In this document: positions 22,688 through 34,412 of the stretch, in pieces | Position numbering within the stretch: the first letter of the stretch is position 1 | How the letters are laid out: the number at the start of each line of letters is the position of its first letter | NCBI RefSeq assembly: GCF_008831285.2 | Contig: NW_022204819.1 | Span: 1 to 35,300 of the forward strand | DNA: 35,300 bases | Reading direction: 5' to 3' | Source: Nymphaea colorata | Lineage: Eukaryota > Streptophyta > Magnoliopsida > Nymphaeales > Nymphaeaceae | Position numbers and translations under genes: made by a program | The notes under the pieces: model-generated | The model's input: only the letters and a program-made list of their open reading frames with translations | Database searches by the model: none | Told to the model about the DNA's origin: nothing

Positions 22688-23917
22688 ATGAGCAATCGGC
22701 TGAAAGACCTGAAGAGTAAGATTTGCACTGATCCGTTTGACTATCTCAACCTAAAAAGCTTCCTGCGCCAGAGCATGCAGTAGCTATCGAATAACCAAGG
22801 CCCTCCTCTCCAGGATCTAATAATTTGGCAAAAAGCATCTCACCACGCAGAGGCTATTCGACTGCGACGAAAGAGCATAGTTTCCCTACTATCTCCTCCC
22901 TCTGCTGCACTAGCTTGGAATCGGGAAATACTTTATCCCCAAGCCCTACGGTTAGGAACTGCCACTGGCCGTCCAGGGGGCAATAATAGCAACAGTCGCC
23001 CAGTTCGACCTCGGCGTCTCCACCTTCCTCTTCCTGCAGCTACCACTCTCCGGCAGGACCATCTATAAGCTTGGCTCTGAGGAGCAGAAACAGAAGTATC
23101 TTCCCGATCTGATAGCCTTGCGGACTGTCTGGGGGTGGGCGCTTACCGAAAGAGAAGTAGGCTCCAATTCAACGAGACTAGGCACTACCTACACGAAGAG
23201 CGAAGATGGATTGATATTGAAGGGCAATAAGAGGTGGATTGGCAATGGAAATCGCGACTACGTGATCGTATACGGCAACCTAAAGACGAACGAAAAGACA
23301 ACGTAGTGGGTGGGATAGTGGACCTGAAGACAAAGGGAGTCACTTCCACTCCCATTCCCAACAAATACGCTTTCAGGATCGTCCAAAACTGCCAAATCGA
23401 GTTCGATAATGCCAAATTGCCCCTTGATTCGCTCCTCCCTGGAGCCACCAACTACAAGGAAGGCGTTGAGAAGGTGCTGAAGCATAGCAGGATCATCGTT
23501 ATCTGGAACGCCATCGGAGGATGCATCGGAGTCTACAAGAATGCACTCAGATACACCCTCCAAAGCAACAGTTCGGCCGTCCTATCGCTGGCTTTCAGCT
23601 GGTCCAGGAGAAGCTGGTGAGGATAATGACCAACTTGCAGCAATCATGCTGGCCGGTTGGCGCTTAACCGAGCTCTATTAGCAAGACAACGACCTCTCCA
23701 CTGGCAAAATCGGCATGTTCAAGGCCTGGGTGACCGAGCGGGGGCGTTTGATATGCGCTCTAGGGCGTTAGGTAATGGGAGGAAACGGTCTTCTGCAGTA
23801 AAACTTCGTGATGAAGGCGCTGGTGACATGTAGGTGCTCTACACGTACTAGGGAACATACGATATCAACAGTCTGGTGGCCGGTTTCGAGCTGACCGGAC
23901 TGAAGGCATTCACGTGA
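22688..23917 (+). CDS. Acyl-CoA dehydrogenase/oxidase, ACX4/glutaryl-CoA dehydrogenase-like
   Basis: FAD enzyme that introduces the alpha-beta double bond into acyl-CoA, in peroxisomal or mitochondrial fatty-acid or amino-acid breakdown. Closest by eye to plant short-chain acyl-CoA oxidase ACX4. Motifs: AEFPYYLLPLLHELGIG, VWGWALTEREVGSNSTRLGT (FAD/substrate loop), GNKRWIGNG, FRIVQNCQIEFDNAKLP, QQFGRPIAGFQLVQEKLVR, MGGNGLL, and YTYEGTYDINSL, where the catalytic base Glu is encoded by TAG at 23849-23851. It ends GLKAFT then TGA at 23915-23917. Length about 405 aa fits the family. The N-terminal ~60 residues are frame-scrambled, and single missing bases show at 23562, 23641 and 23831 against the conserved pattern. 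Oxidase versus dehydrogenase cannot be decided from sequence alone. Confidence 0.93.
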
Positions 23918-23937
23918 CATGATAGTCTATACGGATG

Positions 23938-25044
23938 ATGAGGATGTTTATAGTATTAGACTGCAGCGAGCATAATGATATGAACCAGTTGTAGCTGTTC
24001 AAGATCCTCGAGATCATCATCCGCAAGTACTCCAAACAGCCCCCCGCTTCCTCATCGAAAACTACCTGCGCGTCAAGATCATCTTCAACGTGCCGCCTCC
24101 CTCGCTCGAGAACTTCCTATCGTCGACCACCCTGTCCCCGGGGGTGATTTCGGTCTTCACCAAGCGCACCCAGCAGGAAAGACAGGTGAATTTCTCGTGC
24201 GTGGTCATCGACCATCCCAAGTTGCCGGCAGTCACCCACAAGATGATGGAAAGCATACCCTACTGCATCGTGCTGGACTAGTCTATGAACCAGACCAACA
24301 ACATCTTGGGAAAGGGAGAGCGGAGAAGGCCAAGGAGTCCCAAACCAAGGCCATTATTTTTCGGAGCCACAGATAAAACTTCGAAGTTTGTCGTAATCCC
24401 TGGACTCGTATCTTTCCATTTGCTAGCTCTTCCACGGTCACATCCACCTCACCGTCAACTGCTTCGAAGCGCCCTCCTGGCTGGACATCAGGAGCACATG
24501 CCACAGCTGAGGGGGACGAGTTCGAAGGAGTGGTAGAGGAGGGGTATTTCCGCATCCTGGAGGAGAGGGCCAGCAGGTCACCCTGGAGGAGCTCAGCGAG
24601 GTCTGCGAGATCCAGCGGACGCCCTTCGGAGAGATGCTGGTCTTCGAGGGCGGCCACGACGGCATCATCGTGTGGATCACTGAGAAATATCTGCCGAACT
24701 GGGATGCTGTCCCAAGTGAGCATGCCTGCCAACCGCGCCAAACAATACCTGCTCTTCTAGTCCGCCCCCATCGGGTTCAGAGTGTTCAAGCGACGCCAAA
24801 TGCTGAAGGAAAAAATGCACGAACTCAACTTCACAACCGTCATCTTCAACACAGACTCATACACTCCGTCCCTCGACAAGACCATCTCTGCTTTTTTCGA
24901 GCAGTACTGTCGCAACTTCTTTTCAGGAGTCCTCATGAAAAGCGAATTCCAGCTGCTCTAGGAAAACGTGAGGCACGGGTAGCGCATCTGCGACATTTGG
25001 GCATCGACAAAAAGCACCTTCTGCTGAAGCTGCTGCAACTCTGA
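23938..25044 (+). CDS. Unrecognised protein, vWA-like N-terminus (~370 aa)
   Basis: It starts 20 bp after the previous stop with MRMFIVLDCSEHNDMNQLEL; the hydrophobic strand ending in DCS recalls the first strand of a von Willebrand A/MIDAS fold, and a second strand IPYCIVLDESMNQTNN occurs near 24270. Other clear pieces are FLIENYLRVKIIFNVPPPSL, HIHLTVNCFEAPSWLDI, GEMLVFEGGHDGIIVWITEK, FRVFKRRQMLKEKMHELNF and HLGIDKKHLLLKLL before TGA at 25042-25044. Frame changes lie at a C6 run near 24044, around 24310 and at several later points. No family could be named. The gene converges on the sorting-receptor gene with 28 bp between stop codons. Confidence 0.7.
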
Positions 25045-25072
25045 TTGTATATTCACTGATAGGCCATCCGTA

Positions 25073-26510
25073 TCATTCCTCACTTCCTGCCCGAACGCTA
25101 CGAGTAGAACTCACGTATTTGCTCACCGTTTCGTCCACCCGCGATTGCATCTATGAGGATATCTTCCGCTTCATGTACCGACGGTACGCCACGAACTATC
25201 TAGAGAAAATGGTACGATTAGACTGAAGATTATGATGCTGAGGACCACCACGAATAGGAGAGTGGCCCACTCGTTGGTAACCTCACTCACGTAGGTGGTC
25301 TGCGAATCGATGTACTTGGAGCAGGCGGCGGGAGGAGAGCTGAGGGTGTTGCAGACATCATCAAAATGAACTAGCCTAAATAGGGGTGGATTACGTTGAG
25401 GGAGCCTTTGACCTTGACGTTGTTGATGGTGACGGTGGGAACTTGGTGACTCCCGCATTGGCGAGCACATCTCTGCTCTTCTTGAGGTAGAAGTTATCCT
25501 CATTGTCCTTGAAGCTTTTGCTGAAGGCAGCCTCCACCTTGCCAGAGTCAATGCCGTACTTCTTCATGCCTCAGCGCCGCACTCCTTCAGCTCCGAACCT
25601 CCGAGCAATGGTCATCGATATACTTCATGTAGTTCCACCACTGATCGGGGAAGAGGTTGAGGGTGATCTCCTCTCTGATCTGCTGGTCCAGGATCAGTCT
25701 GCCGGTTGCCGACTTCTCGTGGATCAGGTTAGTCGCGCAGTACTGCCTCTAGAAGTAGCAGTCCGACTCCTTGCAGTAGGATGTGCAGGCGATGTTCGAG
25801 TATACTACTGCGAAGTTTACCTGCTACTTTATCAAAGGGTAATGCTTGCGGAAATCTTACACCAAACGGTATGATTGGCGGTTGTCTGAGTAAAAATAGA
25901 GGTACTCGCCTGCAGCCAGAAAGTGAGATCAACCTTGTCCGTCTTCTGGTTCTGGAATGTGATCTTCATCATCACTGATACGTCGTTGTTTTCCTCCAAC
26001 AATTCCTTGAGCAATAGTCCGTCCTTGTGGTTGATGAAAATGGAGGGAATTTTGACCTTGTATCCTGGGTAGGATAAGGCGTACCATAATTGTTGTCAGT
26101 CATGATGACCATCTTCTCGTGCTCCTTATCGTCCATGATGATCGCCATCTGTGCTCCCAACTTCTGAGCGTTGAGAGCCTTCGTCACGAATTAGCACTAT
26201 CCACGTGGAATCAGAAGGAAGCTGTTCTCTGAGTAGATGCAGGAGTACAGTAGTTCGTGTGCTCGTTGGGGTCGATCACGCATTCGCTGGAGAAGTTGGG
26301 AGAATGCATCAGACGAGCGATGATGGTCTTACCGTATCTGAATGGCCAATGAAGTACGGAACAAATCCAAAGTTGCGATGGAATATTGTATGTTGGCGAA
26401 TGCAGGGTTAGTATCTCCTAGTGCTTGCTGATTGTAGACGCCAAGGTGGCACTGGAGAGTACCACCAGCATGATGCAGGATAGGCCTTTGAGTATTCCTT
26501 GTGCGATCAT
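25073..26510 (-). CDS. PA-domain vacuolar sorting receptor-like type I membrane protein
   Basis: Resembles plant BP-80/VSR receptors that sort soluble hydrolases to lytic vacuoles. Order: signal peptide (GLSCIMLVVLSSATLAS); PA domain with the hallmark LLIPRGECEFVTKALNAQ, where two Glu are TAG/TAA (26191-26199), then KLGAQMAIIMDD; a central Cys-bearing region (NIACTSYCKESDCYF, FPDQWWNYMKYIDDHCSE); a thioredoxin-like piece PTVTINNVKVKGSL with FDDVCNTLSSPPAACS; one membrane helix (WATLLFVVVLSIIIFSLI); and a basic cytosolic tail FVAYRRYMKRKISSEM, reached through a 20-nt intron at 25196-25215. TGA lies at 25073-25075. Plant receptors also carry EGF repeats; none was seen here. Likely cargo in a ciliate would be lysosomal or phagosomal enzymes (inference). 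Several frame offsets remain in the middle. Confidence 0.82.
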
Positions 26511-26589
26511 GGGTTAGCTATTTGTAATAAATACACGGATTCAAATGGGACTTATTACATCGTTTACGATTGATTGATAATTCGTAGCC

Positions 26590-27613
<1,024 letters not shown>

Positions 27614-27769
27614 ATATCAATCCCTCTCTCCCCAACTCTCTCTATTCCTCTTCTTCCTCCCTCTGGTTCCTCTCCTCTTCTTGTCTGTTTTAGCACATCG
27701 TTTTTGTGGGTGCGTTGCCTGTGGAAGGTTCGTCCCGTGTGATATTTTATTGATATAACATTTAAAGGA
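27614..27769. other. Pyrimidine-rich intergenic spacer
   Basis: A 156-bp gap; 27620-27690 is almost all C and T on the plus strand, then becomes AT-rich before the next ATG. It holds the kinase 3' end and the promoter of the CBM20 gene. No coding sequence or RNA gene seen. Confidence 0.5.
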
Positions 27770-29825
27770 TGGCCAGCTATAGCCTGGAGTTCGCAGTCAC
27801 CTGCTAGACCAGTTTCGGAGAGAAGGTCTGCGTGTGCGGCAACCTCTCCCCCCTCGGCGCCTGGAACCCCGCATTCGCACTCATGCTCGAAACCGATGGC
27901 AAGTCCTACCCCCTCTGGTCCACACCCGCACCATCTCCATCAGGTACTCGTAATGGCATACAGGGAGGGCACCCAAATATAGTTCAAGCTGTGCGTGCGT
28001 AGCGCTAATGGCGAGGTGGTGCGTTGGTAGTAGACTCCGCCAACCGTACCTGCACGCCCAAAGGGTCGCTGGTCATCGAGTTCGCCGACTCCGACCCCAA
28101 GATGATCTTCAAATCGCCTCGCAGGCAGAGCAACCAGCTCCTCAGGGTGCAGAACGTGCGCAAGGGCACCGAGGAGGTCATCAACGTACGCCGGCACTGA
28201 TTCAGGAATGGGGGAGCGACAGTTCTTCTAACCGAGAGATGTGGCGGTAGCACTAGTTCGAGGACGAGGAGGAGGGCTCGCTGCTGCTGACCCAGTTCAC
28301 CAACCAGCTGACCCGGTCGGTAGCCTCCCAGCGCGAGGAGAGCTTTCCGACGCTGTAACTCTAGCCAGAAATGTAATTGCATCATCAATTGGATTTCGGA
28401 ACGTACGATCACCACTACTACCATACGCATTATCTACTCGCGCCACACCCGCAGAATCACCAGACACGCTAAACTCCCGATATTCACACGATAAGATCCG
28501 CCTGCTTCACCGTGAAACCCTTCACCGTTTTTAGCTTTCCCACAGGTAGTAAGTTTCTCTTTTCCACTTACTGCAGTGGAGCCAGGAATAGGACATCGTG
28601 GACTACGTCAAGGAGGTCATCAAGCACTGGAAGCGAGCAGCCACCACCGGCATGCGTGGGCTTTTCCTCATCTACTTCCAGCACGACCCGCACTCCAACC
28701 TCATCTAAGATCTCATCGAGGCAGGAGTCAACGTCTTCATCGTCGGCAGCATCGTAGCCACCAACACCGCACTCGAAGCCCTCCAAAACCTCAACTACAA
28801 CATCTTCTGCGCAAAACCAGATGTCTTCACCGCCAGGAAAAATAGGGGAAAACAAATCAATTGGTATTCACGCCCTTCCTCAAAAAAGCCTCATCGAAAA
28901 TTTCCAAGATGAACTCGAAGAACTCAAGGCCAAGTTTTTAGATCACTACTACTTTGGGTTTGAACCGAAGGAGTTTTAGCAGAAATTGGGAGAGCGGCTG
29001 GCCATATGGAAGATGAGCAAGAGCCAGTGCCTGATCATCTGCAAGTGTGGCGGTTGGAGGAGCTGTAGAACAAGACCATCTTCGACCTGGTGCACCTCTC
29101 CTCGCAGAGGTTCAAAGTGATCGTCTTCGTGATAATCCACGAGAAGTTCCCTCGCAACATCCAGCATCGCATCCCAGTGGCCAAGCACAAAGTCATCTTC
29201 GTGAACACCTTCGGAGACCTCTACGCCAACACTGGGCAACTCATCGACCTGTTCTACTACCTGGAAATCAACAAGAGCAGCTTCGAAACCAACCAGAATA
29301 TTATCCTGGAACAGTGGGATCGGGATTGGCCAATACTATGGAAAATCTTTCCTTAGTTCTCGAGTTCCCCAGGAATGCACTAGGGGATGTGCTGAGGAAG
29401 AGGGCGTTGAGGCTAGTCAGAGATGTCAATAACAAATCAATTGCTAAGCTGATAGTCCAATCAAACGGTAACACCTCTAGTTCGTGCCCTTCTGCTCCAC
29501 CTCTCCTTCCTCTACAAGGCCATCCTGACCACCTTCGCCCTCCGCCTCAAGCACTACGAAAGGGCATGGTCATCAACATCGACGGCACCGACCTTTCCAC
29601 CCTCCGCTACCTGTAAATGCCCGAGGGGCCATAGAGAAGTCTCAAATTCCTGAGGTTCTGCCTGAGGACAAAATAACCCAGAATGAGTTACGCCTGCAAT
29701 CCCATCAGCGAGGTCCAGCTCCAGAGGATGGTGGAGCTAATCTCATAGTAGTGGAATAGTAAAACGCGAAAAACGATTCGCCGAGGAAGGGAGAAGTACT
29801 GGTGGAGATTAAGAACATAAGATGA
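27770..29825 (+). CDS. CBM20 (starch/glycogen-binding) protein with unknown C-terminal region
   Basis: The N-terminus is a CBM20 carbohydrate-binding module: MASYSLEFAVTCETSFGEKV, CVCGNLSPLGAWNPAFAL, then TRTISIREGTEIEFKLC and GEVVRWEETPPTVPA, where the conserved Trp-Glu uses TAG (28028-28033). Two 20-nt introns (27944-27963, 28186-28205) restore the module and the following acidic stretch EHEFEDEEEGSLL. From about 28600 a different region follows: EDIVDYVKEVIKHWKRAA, LIEDLIEAGVNVFIVGSIV, HYYFGFEPKEF, FKVIVFVIIHEKFPRNI, VINIDGTDLSTLRYLEM, ending KGEVLVEIKNIR with TGA at 29823-29825. I do not recognise this region. A glycogen/amylopectin-linked role is inference from CBM20. Frame breaks occur at a C5 run near 27910 and around 28380, 28560 and later; two separate genes are possible. 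Confidence 0.75.
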
Positions 29826-29832
29826 TATCACT

Positions 29833-30638
29833 TCACGATATTTATATCCTTTTTACAATTTCACTCCTCGCCAAACCGACCGTCGTGACTTTGGAACACA
29901 GCGGTGACACTTTGACCGTGCTGCTGGATTATGCTACCGATTTCGAGATGGCGCTGCGATTGGCCGGCTTCCATTTCCGAAGATAATCGTTTAATTGTTA
30001 TTTAATTTTCTCTTCTAAAGCCGTCTTGCCTAGATCTATTCGTTTTTATTTTTATTGCGCTGCAAACTCTGCTGGTTGTATGTGCTTGCCCTGCTACTGC
30101 TATTATTGGATGCCTGCGTTGTTTCCTCTTTCTATTCTTCTTGCTAGTGACGATGAAGCTCCACACATCCTTGTGGTTTCTCTTGAATTAGTCCTTGGCG
30201 GAATCTTCGGTCTTCAGGTGGCCGAAAACCTACTCCTCTTCCCTACTGATGAGAGAAGTGCTCACCTCCTTACGCGAAATCTTCAAGTACTATGTCTTGT
30301 AGTCACGTTGCCATACTCGGTGGGCAGCGAGTGCGTACGGATATGGTTTTTCGCGCTATCCTCAGGACGTGGCTCTCCTTTATCTCTCAATCAATACGTG
30401 CTCTATGTGCTGCTTGACAATATCGTTTTCAACCTTCAGCCTTTTCTCTTTATCGTTGGGCTAGTAGTTTCGCTTCTTCCATACGATTAGGTTTAATCCG
30501 CTGGGCTTGGGCTCCGAGCAAGGCAAAGACTAGCAGAACTGAATCATCCCAAGGGTACTTTTTTGAGTGAGACAAGCGGACCGTTCTTCAGCTGGTTTTT
30601 GTTGAAAAGAATAGGGAATTGGTGGAGGATTTGATCAT
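29833..30638 (-). CDS. Small basic, Asn/Gln/Lys-rich unrecognised protein
   Basis: Coding text on the minus strand includes NKNQLKNGPLVSLKK, KVENDIVKQHIEHVLIERER, SREEEEVFGHLKTEDSAKDE and the low-complexity NNSSSRASTYNQQSLQRNKN. Composition (Lys, Arg, Glu, Asn, Gln) and clustered TAG/TAA read as Glu match the other genes. Start (MIKSSTNS, ATG at 30636-30638) and stop (29833-29835) are the best guesses; several frame switches are unresolved. Its stop lies 7 bp from that of the CBM20 gene and its start 38 bp from farnesyltransferase beta. Function unknown. Confidence 0.5.
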
Positions 30639-30676
30639 ATGGATTGGAAATGATTTATTATTATTTTTGGTGGAGA

Positions 30677-31742
30677 ATGTCACAGACTGAGAAATAAGTA
30701 AGGTAGATGCTGAAATCCTTACGGAAAATCAAAATAAACCCATAGCAGGGCATAGATACCAGCTACACATGAAGTACGTTAACTTTGTCCTGCACGAGCT
30801 GGAGAACATATCGTGCATTTCGAATCCGCACAACCGTGGCTGCACTTCTACACAATCCACACTGCGAGAGTGCTCGGCTTGGATATCGCAGAGTAGGACA
30901 AAAAGTTGATGAAGAAGGCGCTGGGTACTGCTTCAGTGAGGGTTTGGAGGAGGGTATATGCAGTTACCGCATTTGGCACCCACATATGCAGCCTTTCTAG
31001 CCATCATAGAACTGGGACCCGATGCCTATGACCTTTTGGATAGACAGAAATTGTACAACTTCTTCAAGAAGTGCAAAAAGGGAGGAAAATTCATGATGCA
31101 CGAGGAGGGAGAGTGCGACCTTAGAGCCATCTACATCGTCACCATTATCACAAAACACTCAACCTGCCCACGGACATCCTGGAAGGAGTGGCAGAACAGT
31201 CCTGCTTTCTCAAAGCCACGAAGGCGGTATCTCCAACGTGATCGGCGGGTAGGCTCACGGAGGGTTTACTTTTTGCGGAGTGGCTGCCCTGGCTCTCCTG
31301 GGGCGCTTGCAAGACCTGGATGTTTCTCGCCTGATGTAATGGCTATCGCAGCGCCAGACCTAATTCGGCGGCTACAACGGCCGAACGAACAAGCTGATCG
31401 ACTCTTGCTACTCCTTCTGGGTGGGCAGCATCTTCAACATCGTCAACAACTACTTCTAGGGCAAGGTTTCCCACGAAAACCACCTGCTATATCTATAGTC
31501 CGACCTGCAAAGATACATCATTTCTACTGCAGGATCTCAAGAAGGGAGGACTGTGGGACAAGCCAGGCAAGAACAGAGATATCTACCACACCTGCTACGC
31601 CCTCTCGGGTCTCAGTGCGTCCAAACAACTGGCCGGTTGCCTCAACAATCCGCACCTATAGTAAATCTAGCCAATTTACAACGTAACAATCTCGGCGTAT
31701 AAGGAGGCAATGTCCCATTTCTCCAAGCTGCAGCCCCTGTGA
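30677..31742 (+). CDS. FNTB: Protein farnesyltransferase beta subunit
   Basis: Beta subunit of the zinc enzyme that attaches farnesyl to CaaX-box Cys residues. Matches: [38 protein letters not shown] (animal [19 protein letters not shown]), [71 protein letters not shown] with the zinc-binding Asp and Cys, [20 protein letters not shown] with the zinc-binding His, and [14 protein letters not shown]. The catalytic zinc set is intact. A 16-nt intron (30925-30940) restores the GFGGG join. About 350 aa, shorter than animal FNTB (~437), mostly at the N-terminus. TGA at 31740-31742. Single-base offsets remain in the 31160-31560 stretch. Confidence 0.95.
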
Positions 31743-31796
31743 TATTATAAGAATATGTTGATCAGCAAAATTAAATACTTATTCTCCACAATTTTA

Positions 31797-32539
31797 ATGG
31801 AACTGAAAGTACCCCTCTACCTCAACAATCCCAAACTCTACACCATCAATACCAAAGTGGTCCACAGGGAAGCAGATATGTTCGAATTCTAAGACACCAT
31901 CTTCCACCTGCAGGGAGGAGGGCAACCCAATGATAAGGGATGGATCGTTGCTGGAGAGAATAAGATCGATATCTTGGAGGAGCCATCGATAAAGAAAATG
32001 GAACGGTATGATATGTAACATTTAGATGAGATATAAATTGCCAGCAGAAGTGGATCTGCAAGTAGGAACCAATGTGGAAATGGTGATCGATGGAGAATTA
32101 AGACAAACTCATGCAAGATACATTCAGCAGGACACATCCTAGACCTAGCAGTCCAAAGATTGAGTAATGCATTGGTAATGTAGAGTATCCGTGGGAAGCT
32201 GGCAAAGGATATCACTTCACCGATGGCCCCTATGTTGAATACAAGGGAACTTTGGAAAATGCTGAAAAAGCATTGAAGGAAATAAACGAACAACTGACCC
32301 TGATCCTGGCTGAGAAGGTGGACAGTGTGAATAAAATCTTCAGTTGGTAGCAAGCTGTCGAGCAAAAGATCATTCCATAAACCTTCAAGACAAGTTACGT
32401 GAGAGTGATTGAATTCGCAGAGTCAAATTGCCCATGCGGTGGCACTCACATCCAAAACGTCGGATAAATCGAACAATTGCAAGTGGTGAAGGTGCAAAAG
32501 AAGGGAAAGAACGTGCGAGTGCATTACAAGGTGTTATGA
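31797..32539 (+). CDS. Alanyl-tRNA editing protein, AlaX/AARSD1-like
   Basis: Free-standing editing hydrolase that removes Ser or Gly mischarged on tRNA-Ala, homologous to the editing domain of AlaRS. Motifs: TIFHLQGGGQPNDKGWIV, the zinc HxxxH in HSAGHILDLAVQRL, and the second zinc set in CPCGGTHI. The two invariant Gln of LQGGGQP are CAG and CAA, not TAA/TAG, which contrasts with the Glu positions. It starts MELKVPLYLNNPKLYTI at 31797; an in-frame ATG 14 codons upstream (31755) is less likely. TGA at 32537-32539. About 245 aa, AlaX size. Two compensating frame offsets lie at ~32035 and ~32115. It follows FNTB by 54 bp. Confidence 0.93.
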
Positions 32540-32579
32540 AGTGATGATTGCCGACATCTCTGAGTGAAAATAAAAATTA

Positions 32580-34367
32580 TCATTTCTTTTTCTTCTTTGG
32601 CTTTGTTTGGTAGAGGTGCTTGGGGAAGAAGGGATTGCTGAACAGCTTCGCCTGCGGAGGGAACGCCTCCTTCTTTTAGATCCTGCTGGAATTGGCCACC
32701 CCCAAAGCGCTCAGCAAGTTTTGCTTCTATACTGGGATTCCCTTCTTGGCAATCTCTCCTTGGCAAAGAGCACATAGTCTTCAGCATCTTCGTTGTGCTT
32801 CTAAACTCCGTGCATCTCCACTAATTTGCTGAAAGGAGTGCCTATATAACATAATGACTACGTTTTCCCTGTTTGGCGAAACTGGTAAGGGAAGTAGCTC
32901 TCATAATCCTCATTTCCTCTCTTTCGTGCTCAGTCTCAAGGGCAATGGGCCTGATTTCAATGTGGTTGATATACTTTCCATACGTCTTCAAGGCGCTGTT
33001 GATCTTATGCTTTCAACTTATCTTTCGATGGTATCTCCAGCGAGCTTTTGCTTCTATACATAAGTGGGTATTCCGGTATATCTCTCTTTCTGGCTGACTG
33101 ACGCTCCTAGAATGTCTTGGGGACGAACTGCATCTGAGTATATCTGTTCATTAGTTGCCTCCTTTCTGATTTGGAGTGGGATTCGGATGTGAATCGTCCC
33201 TTGGTTCCGCCCCAGTTAAGCATCTGGTTGGCGATATTGAGCTCTTCCATTTTGCAGCGAATCGCTTCCTCCTTCTGCTTGAGTATGCGTCGAAGAGTGC
33301 TCTGCTTGACATCTTTGATGTTTTCCTATGCCAGCATCTCCTCCTCAGCATTGGGTCTTCCTTGTATTTCTTGTACTTATCATCTGCTTTCTCTTATTCT
33401 TCAATGAGGTCCTCTTCGCCATCCTGACCATCTTCCTCATGCACAACTTGCACAATATTTTGCTGGAGCAGCTCCTCCTGCGCCACGTTCTTTTCCTTCT
33501 CGAGGTCCTAAAGATCCTCTTCTCTCACCTATTTCAACTCTTCCTCTTTGGGCTAGGCGGGGTCTTTCATTTCGAATGGCACGACAACTGGCTATATCTT
33601 GGACTCTTATCGCTTGAGCTCAGTCACTACGGCGTGCTTGAAGCTGGTCATCGTGCTGGCGAATGATCCGCTATACTTTTGGATCTTTCCGAGATTGTTG
33701 TGAGAAAAGGCGCGCCTTTGAGTGCGAAGCTATTGGCTGATTCCCTGCACGATTTCCTTGCGCTTGTATTCTAAAAGTCTCTCCTTTGGTGGAAAGAGCT
33801 AAGAATGGGCTGTCCTCGACATCGCTTCATAAACCTTCAACTCCCTCTTGGCCTTACTGCTGGTCAGCAAGGAGTCGATTTCACACACAGTCTCACGGTC
33901 AGCAGTGGAGGGTTTCATCTTTCCTTCCTCCTTCTCTGGCACTTTGTTCCTAACACGAGGCTTTTCCTCCAAGAACCATTTGAGTATCTATGCAAAGGCG
34001 CGTTTGGCGTCACCCCGATCGATGATCAAGTTGGATGTGTACTTAATATTTGGTGGTTTACCTTCATGCGGGAAAACAAGTTTTGGTAGAGGTGATAACT
34101 CACGAAAAGATTCTTAATTTCAATGTTTTTTTTCTTCCAGTCGTCAAGTTCCTGATTGAAGGCTGTGATCTCGGAAGCCAGAGCTTTGTACTCGGGCAGT
34201 GAGGAGAGACGGTTGAGTTCGAGCTCGAAGAGATTGAACTGCGGATACATGTATTTGGGCTTGTGCGTAAGGGCGATGGCCTAGGGCTTGACTTTAAAGT
34301 TCATTTTGTTGATCTTGAGCTCACCGTAGGTCTGAGATCTGTACCGTTAGTCCCTGTCATCCTCCAT
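32580..34367 (-). CDS. Charged coiled-coil unrecognised protein with C-terminal poly-Lys (~590 aa)
   Basis: Starts MEDDRDERYRSQTYGELKIN, then FELELNRLSSLPEYKALASE and DDWKKKNIEIKNLF. A 20-nt intron (34042-34061) joins NLFSRMK to YTSNLIIDRGDAKRAF. The middle is acidic and coiled (KEEELKEVREEDLEDLEKEK, LIEEEEKADDKYKKYKED), followed by ENIKDVKQSTLRRILKQKEE, LNWGGTKGRFTSESHSKSER and RQSARKRDIPEYPLMY. It ends FFPKHLYQTKPKKKKK with TGA at 32580-32582; the Lys run could serve as a nuclear signal. A frame change near 33330 and some near 32990-32600 remain. No family recognised. It converges on the AlaX gene with 40 bp between stops. Confidence 0.85.
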
Positions 34368-34412
34368 CCTGCACTCTATACAAATAAAATTATTAGAATC
34401 GGAATAGCAACA

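Noticed and set aside
23849-23851. Loss of the catalytic Glu (Glu to Gln) in the acyl-CoA dehydrogenase
   Set aside because: It appears only if TAG is read as Gln. The COMT paralogs and both kinases show TAG is Glu, so the active site is intact.
24283-24741. Long minus-strand frame opposite the unplaced plus-strand gene
   Set aside because: It mirrors GC-rich plus-strand codons; the plus strand has better protein-like segments and fits the start and stop context.
30026-30490. Plus-strand frame rich in Leu/Phe resembling a membrane protein
   Set aside because: It is the complement of a Lys/Glu/Gln-rich minus-strand gene; hydrophobic shadows opposite charged coding sequence are expected.
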